A stretch of DNA of 18,571 nucleotides, from contig VGFF01000032.1 in assembly GCA_016868955.1 (NCBI GenBank), forward strand, positions 1-18,571, given 5' to 3'. This DNA is from Armatimonadota bacterium. Lineage in GTDB: Bacteria; Sysuimicrobiota; Sysuimicrobiia; Sysuimicrobiales; VGFF01. Each line of letters begins with the position of its first letter. Position 1 is the first letter of the stretch. The notes under the pieces were generated by a model that worked only from the letters and a program-made list of their open reading frames with translations, ran no database searches and had not been told where the DNA came from. The position numbers and the translations under genes are program-made. Positions 14,320 through 18,571 of this stretch are shown here, in pieces.

Positions 14320-15915
14320 CTAACGCAACCGCGTGTTGAACAACCAGGGATTCGCGCGCAGATCGAACACCAATCCCTGGACCTGCGAGCGCGCCGCGAA
14401 CAACGACGCGTTCGCGTACACGCCGACGCCGAGCGCCTGGTCGACCATGATCTTCTGGATCTCCCGCAGCGCCGCGGCCTTGCGGCCATCGTCCGTCGTT
14501 CCGGCGGCGGTGTCGATCAAGCGGTCCAGATGCGGCGACGTGTAGTGCGAGAAGACGCTCTGCCCGACGTTGGCGGAGTGGTAGATGCGCTGGAAGAGCG
14601 GCGTCGGATCGGGGTCGTAAGTGCCGATGAACGCCATGTTGAACTGGCTGTCACGACGTGCCATGCCGGTCATCATCGCGCCGCCGTCCATGACCTGGAT
14701 GACCATCTCGACGCCGACTTCCTTCAACTGCGCCTGCACCAGCTCGGCCGGCGCCTCGGCGACGAAGCCAGGGAATGTGGCGAGGATGACGCGGGCGCGC
14801 TGGCCGCCCTTCTCGCGAATTCCGCCGGCGCCGACGCGCCAGCCGCCCTCTTCGAGGATCTGCCGCGCGCGGCCGGGGTTGTAGGCAACCTGGGCTTCCA
14901 GGCTCTGGTCGTAGTAGCGCGTGCCGGGCACGACCATCGTGTGCGTGACGGGGTACGTGTCGCGGAAGAGCGTGCGCACGATCGCGGTGCGATCGATCGC
15001 GTGGACGATGCCGCGGCGCAGCGCGATGTCGTTCGTCGGCGCAATCTGAGTGTTGAAGTGGAACGCGCGGGCGATGCCATAGCGCGGCACGACGTGGATG
15101 CTATAGTCGCGCGAAGCGCGCAGCTCCTCGACGGACGCCGGCGGCACCTCATCGATCAGATGCGCTTCCCCCGTACGCAGCGCCGTTAGGCGCGGCTCGT
15201 TCTCCTGGATGAAGCGGAACGAGATGCGGTTCATCTGGGCCGGGCCGGTTCCGCGATTCTCGGCGAAGCGCGGACCCCAAGCGTAGTCATTGAACCGCTG
15301 CAGCTGCGTTTCGACCTTCGGATTCTCGCTGAGGAAGCGGTAGGGGCCGCTGCCGATGAGCCGCCGCGCGAAGTCGGCGGGGTTCCGCCGCACGGCCTCC
15401 ATCGAGACCATGCTCATGAACGCCGACGACAGATTGTAGGGGAACAGCGTGAACGGCTTGTCGAACCGCACGCGCACCGTGTTCGCGTCGAGTATGTCGG
15501 TGCCGGCGTACGGCCCCATCAATTGCTCCGCCGCCTTGGACTTCGTGTTGGGATCGACCATGCGGTCGAAGTTGAACTTGACGACCTGCGCGTTGAACGG
15601 CGTGCCGTCGTGGAACTTCACGTCGCTGCGCAAGCTCAGCACCCAGGCGCGGGCGTCGTTCTCGGCACGCCACTGCGTCGCCAAGCCCGGATGCAGCTGC
15701 CGATCGGGCCCGAGCCAGATCAGCGGGTCGAAGACGTTGCTGAACACCCACGACGACTGCGTGAAGTTCGACACGTGCGGATCGAAGGTGTCGTAGTCCC
15801 AGTTTCGGATGCCTACGACGAGCCGATCCTGCACCGGCGCCGCCAGGCCTTGCGCCGACGGCAACGCCAACAACACCGCGATCACCAATACCGCCAGCTG
15901 CCGCACTCGATTCAT
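14320..15915 (-). CDS. ABC transporter substrate-binding protein, family 5, secreted
   Basis: A 531-residue periplasmic binding protein. The first 27 or so residues are a Sec signal (MNRVRQ followed by a Leu/Val/Ala core, cleavage near GLA-AP), without a lipobox Cys. The mature domain shows NWDYDTFDPHVSN, WVLSLRSDVKFHDGTPFN, RLIGSGPYRFLSEN, LRRGIVHAIDRTAIV and YNPGRARQILEEGGW, the ordered landmarks of family 5 receptors. Two ATGs are close together (15921 and 15915). I use 15915 because the AAAGGGGG at 15923-15930 is 7 bases from it but only one base from the other. It lies 86 bp after dppC, in the usual permease-then-receptor order, and would serve the DppB/DppC pair just upstream. It differs clearly from the other two binding proteins here, so the two transporters probably have different ligands. 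Confidence 0.94.
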   Translation of the reverse strand: MNRVRQLAVLVIAVLLALPSAQGLAAPVQDRLVVGIRNWDYDTFDPHVSNFTQSSWVFSNVFDPLIWLGPDRQLHPGLATQWRAENDARAWVLSLRSDVKFHDGTPFNAQVVKFNFDRMVDPNTKSKAAEQLMGPYAGTDILDANTVRVRFDKPFTLFPYNLSSAFMSMVSMEAVRRNPADFARRLIGSGPYRFLSENPKVETQLQRFNDYAWGPRFAENRGTGPAQMNRISFRFIQENEPRLTALRTGEAHLIDEVPPASVEELRASRDYSIHVVPRYGIARAFHFNTQIAPTNDIALRRGIVHAIDRTAIVRTLFRDTYPVTHTMVVPGTRYYDQSLEAQVAYNPGRARQILEEGGWRVGAGGIREKGGQRARVILATFPGFVAEAPAELVQAQLKEVGVEMVIQVMDGGAMMTGMARRDSQFNMAFIGTYDPDPTPLFQRIYHSANVGQSVFSHYTSPHLDRLIDTAAGTTDDGRKAAALREIQKIMVDQALGVGVYANASLFAARSQVQGLVFDLRANPWLFNTRLR

Positions 15916-15951
15916 CCTCATTCCCCCTTTGTCCGACTCACCGTCATTCGA

Positions 15952-15973
15952 CTCGCGTTCGTCCTCGCGTTCG
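15952..15973. repeat. Two 10-bp direct repeats in the dppC to binding-protein gap
   Basis: CTCGCGTTCG occurs at 15952-15961 and 15964-15973, a 12-base period. The 86-bp gap (15916-16001) otherwise holds only the ribosome binding site of the binding protein; I see no convincing promoter or terminator there. The repeat could be chance in such G+C-rich sequence, or a small regulatory site. Confidence 0.35.
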
Positions 15974-16001
15974 CTCGCCTCGTCGCCGCCGGCACTCCCT
16001 T

Positions 16002-16832
16002 TCACGCACCGGCCTTGCGAAGCCGTGGATCCATGAGGTCGCGCAGTCCGTCCCCGACGAGGTTCACCGCTAGGATCGTGACCGCGATCGCCAATCCGGG
16101 AAAGGTCGACAGCCACCAGGCCAGCCGCAAGTTGTCGCGCCCGCGGCTGACCATCGCGCCCCACTCAGGGGACGGCGGCTGCGCGCCGAGCCCGAGGAAG
16201 CCCAGCGATGACAAGGAAAAGATCGACGCGCCCAGTCCGAGCGTCGTCATCACGAGGATCGGCGCCACCACGTTGGGCAGGATGTGCCGCCGCACGAGCC
16301 GCGCGTCGGAAGCGCCGAGCGACCGGGCCGCCTCGACAAACGCGAGCGCGCGCACCTGCAGCACGGAGGCGCGGACGATGCGCACGAACGACGGAATTCC
16401 CGAGATCGCCACCGCCAGCGAGACGTTCATCAAGCCCGTGCCGATCACCGAAACGACCGCGAGCGCGAGCAGGATTCGGGGGAGCGCGAGCAGCAGATCG
16501 GCGACGCGCATGATCGCCCCATCGATCCAGCCGCCGCCGTAGCCGGCGAGGAGCCCGAGGATGACGCCGCCCGCCGCCGACAGGAGGGTCGCGAGCAAGC
16601 CGTAGCCGATGGACAAGCGCGCGCCGAACAACACGCGGCTAAACACGTCGCGGCCGAGGTCGTCTGCGCCGAACCACGTCGGTGCGCTCGGAGGCTTTAG
16701 GGAGCGTTCCGTGCTGACGCGGATTGGATCGTCGGGGCTGAGCCACGGCGCGAACAGCGCGCTGGCGGCGACGACGGCGAGCAAGACGAGCCCAGCCATG
16801 ATCGATCGGTGGTGCCGCACGCGCCGCCACAC
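16002..16832 (-). CDS. dppC: Peptide/nickel-class ABC transporter permease, DppC type (second system)
   Basis: A 276-residue inner-membrane permease. A short basic N-terminus (WRRVRHHRS) leads into the first helix (11-30). The periplasmic FGADDLGRDVFSRVL segment follows (54-68), then five more hydrophobic segments. The EAA loop is at about 167-187 (EAARSLGASDARLVRRHILP), with the C-terminal LVGDGLRDLMDPRLR signature. The start is a GTG at 16832; the codon three places upstream in the same frame is the dppB stop, so no earlier start is possible. It lies 6 bp after dppB and works with it as the membrane channel. It is clearly divergent from the other DppC in the window, which argues for two separate transporters rather than a recent duplication. 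Confidence 0.93.
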   Translation of the reverse strand: MWRRVRHHRSIMAGLVLLAVVAASALFAPWLSPDDPIRVSTERSLKPPSAPTWFGADDLGRDVFSRVLFGARLSIGYGLLATLLSAAGGVILGLLAGYGGGWIDGAIMRVADLLLALPRILLALAVVSVIGTGLMNVSLAVAISGIPSFVRIVRASVLQVRALAFVEAARSLGASDARLVRRHILPNVVAPILVMTTLGLGASIFSLSSLGFLGLGAQPPSPEWGAMVSRGRDNLRLAWWLSTFPGLAIAVTILAVNLVGDGLRDLMDPRLRKAGA

Positions 16833-16838
16833 GCTGGC

Positions 16839-17804
16839 TCAGCTTCCCATTCCGGCCGCGCGCCGCGGCGTGCCCGACTCCATGCCCGTCTTGATGCGCG
16901 GGTCGATCAATCCGTAGGAGAGATCGACGAGCAGGTTCACGGTGAGGAAGATCGCGGCGATCAGCAGCACCGTGCCTTGGACCATCGGGAAGTCGCGCCC
17001 GACGATCGATGTGACAAGCGTGCGGCCGATGCCCGACCGTGAGAACACGGCCTCGACGATGATCGCGCCGCTGAGCGCGTTGCCGGCGAGGATGCCGATC
17101 ATCGTCACGACGGGGATGAGAGCGTTGCGCAAGCCGTGCTTGCCGATGACGACCCAGCGTGCCAGGCCCTTGGCGCGCGCCGTGCGCACGTAGTCTTGGT
17201 TCAGCACTTCGAGCATCGAGGATCGGACGAGGCGCGCCAGACTTCCCGCCGCCCACAGCCCCAGCGTCAGGCTGGGCAGGATCAGGCTGATCATCCCACC
17301 GCTGCCGACCGCCGGCAGCCACTGCAAGTAATAGGAAAAGACGATGATGAACACGAGGCCGAGCCAGAAGTTGGGAACGGAGATACCAATCAACGTGATC
17401 GCCATCGTCACCGTGTCGGCGAGCGTGTTGTGGTAGACGGCGGCGATGATGCCGGCGAGCAGGCCCAGCAGCACCGCGATGAGCATCGCCATCGCCGCCA
17501 GCTCGATCGTCGCCGGCAGTTGCGTCGCGAGCACCTCCGCGACCGGGCGTCCCATCTTGAACGAGGTGCCGAAGTCGCCGCGCAGCAAACGCCCGACATA
17601 CGTCACGAACTGATCCGGCAGCGGCCGGTCCAGCCCGAGCTGCTGGCGGATCGTCTCCATCTGCTCACGCGTCGAGCCCGCTTCCCCGAACATCGCGCGC
17701 ACCGGATCGCCCGGCACCAGGTGCAGCATGAGGAAGACCAGCAGCGAGATCGCGAACATCGCGACCACGCTCTCGAGGGCCCGCCGCGCGACAAACTTGT
17801 GCAC
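16839..17804 (-). CDS. dppB: Peptide/nickel-class ABC transporter permease, DppB type (second system)
   Basis: A 321-residue inner-membrane permease. The N-terminus FVARRALESVVAMFAISLLV is the conserved first helix. It is followed by the LVPGDPVRAMFGE motif (29-41), LDRPLPDQFVTYVGRLL and the RGDFGTSF signature (75-82). The EAA loop (NQDYVRTARAKGLARWVVIG, 202-221) is the ATPase-docking site. A polar tail of about 15 residues follows the DPRIKTG end. The start is a GTG at 17804 with TAGGA 4 bases upstream; the gene begins 6 bp after the SDR stop. It should pair with the DppC encoded next. As in the other system, no ATPase is encoded beside it. Confidence 0.93.
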   Translation of the reverse strand: MHKFVARRALESVVAMFAISLLVFLMLHLVPGDPVRAMFGEAGSTREQMETIRQQLGLDRPLPDQFVTYVGRLLRGDFGTSFKMGRPVAEVLATQLPATIELAAMAMLIAVLLGLLAGIIAAVYHNTLADTVTMAITLIGISVPNFWLGLVFIIVFSYYLQWLPAVGSGGMISLILPSLTLGLWAAGSLARLVRSSMLEVLNQDYVRTARAKGLARWVVIGKHGLRNALIPVVTMIGILAGNALSGAIIVEAVFSRSGIGRTLVTSIVGRDFPMVQGTVLLIAAIFLTVNLLVDLSYGLIDPRIKTGMESGTPRRAAGMGS

Positions 17805-17810
17805 GGCGTC

Positions 17811-18566
17811 CTACCAGATCGACTGGCCCGCGTCCATGTACAGCGTGGTTCCCGTGACGAGGCGCGCGTCATCGGACAGCAGGTAGACGACCGCGCCGAC
17901 GACATCCTCCGGCACGCCGATGATCTTCAAGGGAATGCGCGCGATGCGGACGTTGTAGAACTCGGGGTTCTGGATGTCTTTGCGGTTGAGGTCGGTCTCG
18001 AGCAGCCCCGGACCGATCGCGTTGACCCGGATCTTGTGCGGCGCCAGCTCCAGCGCCATCTCCTGCACGAGCATCGTGATCCCGGCCTTGGCCGTGTTGT
18101 AGTGGGCGAGGTTTGGGGCGGCGAGCTTCGCGCCGGCGGAGCTGACCATGCACATCGCGCCGCCGCCGCCCTGCTTGACCATCTGCTTCGCGACCGCCTG
18201 CCCGGCGAGGAAGTAGCCCTTGAGGTTGATGCTCTGGATCCAGTCCCATTCTTCCTCGGAGATCTCGAGGAACGGCGTGCGCTTGAGGACGCCGGCGTTG
18301 CAGACGAGGAGGTCGATGCCGCCGAAGGTCTCGACGAACTTCGCGACCATCGCGTCGACTTCGGATTTCTTGGCAACGTCTGCGTAGAGCGCCGCTGCCG
18401 TGCCGCCCTTCTCCCGGATCTGGGCGACGACCTCGTTCGCTTCTTGCTCGGAGGCGCGGTAGTTGACGCCGACGGCGGCGCCTTCAGCGCCGAGCCCGAC
18501 GGCGATCGCGCGGCCGATGCTGCGGCTTCCTCCGGTGACAAGCACTCTCTTGCCGACCAGCGTCAT
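17811..18566 (-). CDS. Short-chain dehydrogenase/reductase (FabG-like)
   Basis: A 251-residue classical SDR with a Rossmann fold. The nucleotide-binding TGGSRSIG is at 11-18, with the VNYRASE turn at 34-40 that often goes with NADP preference. Next are NAG (90-92), the structural Asn114 (SINLKGYF), and the catalytic Ser143, Tyr156 and Lys160 (YNTAK). The C-terminus has LVTGTTLYMDAGQSIW, as in FabG-type 3-oxoacyl reductases and glucose-dehydrogenase-like SDRs. It would reduce or oxidise a small alcohol/ketone in the cytoplasm. It is complete, with an ATG at 18566; its upstream region is outside the window. Sitting 6 bp before the second permease pair, it probably acts on a transported compound or its product rather than in fatty acid synthesis. 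Confidence 0.9.
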   Translation of the reverse strand: MTLVGKRVLVTGGSRSIGRAIAVGLGAEGAAVGVNYRASEQEANEVVAQIREKGGTAAALYADVAKKSEVDAMVAKFVETFGGIDLLVCNAGVLKRTPFLEISEEEWDWIQSINLKGYFLAGQAVAKQMVKQGGGGAMCMVSSAGAKLAAPNLAHYNTAKAGITMLVQEMALELAPHKIRVNAIGPGLLETDLNRKDIQNPEFYNVRIARIPLKIIGVPEDVVGAVVYLLSDDARLVTGTTLYMDAGQSIW

Positions 18567-18571
18567 CGCTG

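Noticed and set aside
14309..14489. 60-residue N-terminal extension of the amidohydrolase
   Set aside because: It lies within the preceding binding-protein gene in another frame, is Arg/Ser-rich, and the conserved protein begins at the ATG at 14309.
15916..16164. 83-residue N-terminal extension of the binding protein
   Set aside because: It would put the signal peptide in the middle of the protein and overlap dppC; the ribosome binding site supports 15915.
1876..17804. The two dppB-dppC pairs as a recent tandem duplication
   Set aside because: The proteins share family motifs but differ throughout, including loop lengths and C-termini, so they are separate family members.

Overview
This is a gene-dense, high-G+C window (about two thirds G+C by eye). 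It encodes fifteen proteins, all on the minus strand, so transcription runs from the right end towards position 1. I see no RNA gene, mobile element or CRISPR array. Fourteen genes are complete; the YczE-type membrane protein gene runs off the left edge. The two signal peptides found on binding proteins are ordinary Sec signals with no lipobox cysteine. That fits a diderm bacterium with soluble periplasmic binding proteins, probably a heterotrophic soil or environmental lineage. The sequence alone does not let me name the phylum.

Layout in transcription order. Block B (18566 to about 12990): a FabG-like short-chain dehydrogenase, DppB- and DppC-type permeases, a family 5 solute-binding protein and a prolidase/imidazolonepropionase-like amidohydrolase. 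It ends at a strong hairpin (13017-13050). Middle block (12989 to 8758): a GntR/FCD regulator, L-glutamate-gamma-semialdehyde dehydrogenase (RocA/PruA type), a DUF6282-like metal-dependent hydrolase and a threonine/serine dehydratase. Block A (8726 to 1): a FadR-type GntR regulator, a secreted family 5 binding protein, TldD, TldE/PmbA, a second DppB and DppC pair, a second family 5 binding protein that lacks a signal peptide, and the YczE-type membrane protein. Block A has its own candidate promoter and operator at 8742-8768. Most junctions are 4-bp start/stop overlaps or gaps of 2-16 bp, so translational coupling is likely.

The window reads as a peptide uptake and amino-acid catabolism island. 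Two peptide/nickel-class ABC importers have permeases and binding proteins here but no ATPase subunit. Beside them are a TldD/TldE metallopeptidase pair, an Xaa-Pro-peptidase-like amidohydrolase, P5C/glutamate semialdehyde dehydrogenase and a Thr/Ser dehydratase. A plausible reading is import of small or modified peptides, cytoplasmic hydrolysis, then feeding of proline/arginine-derived semialdehyde and Thr/Ser into central metabolism. The observations most worth checking are TldD/TldE inside a peptide-transporter operon, the signal-less binding protein, the missing ATPases and the GntR operator placed at the predicted transcription start.
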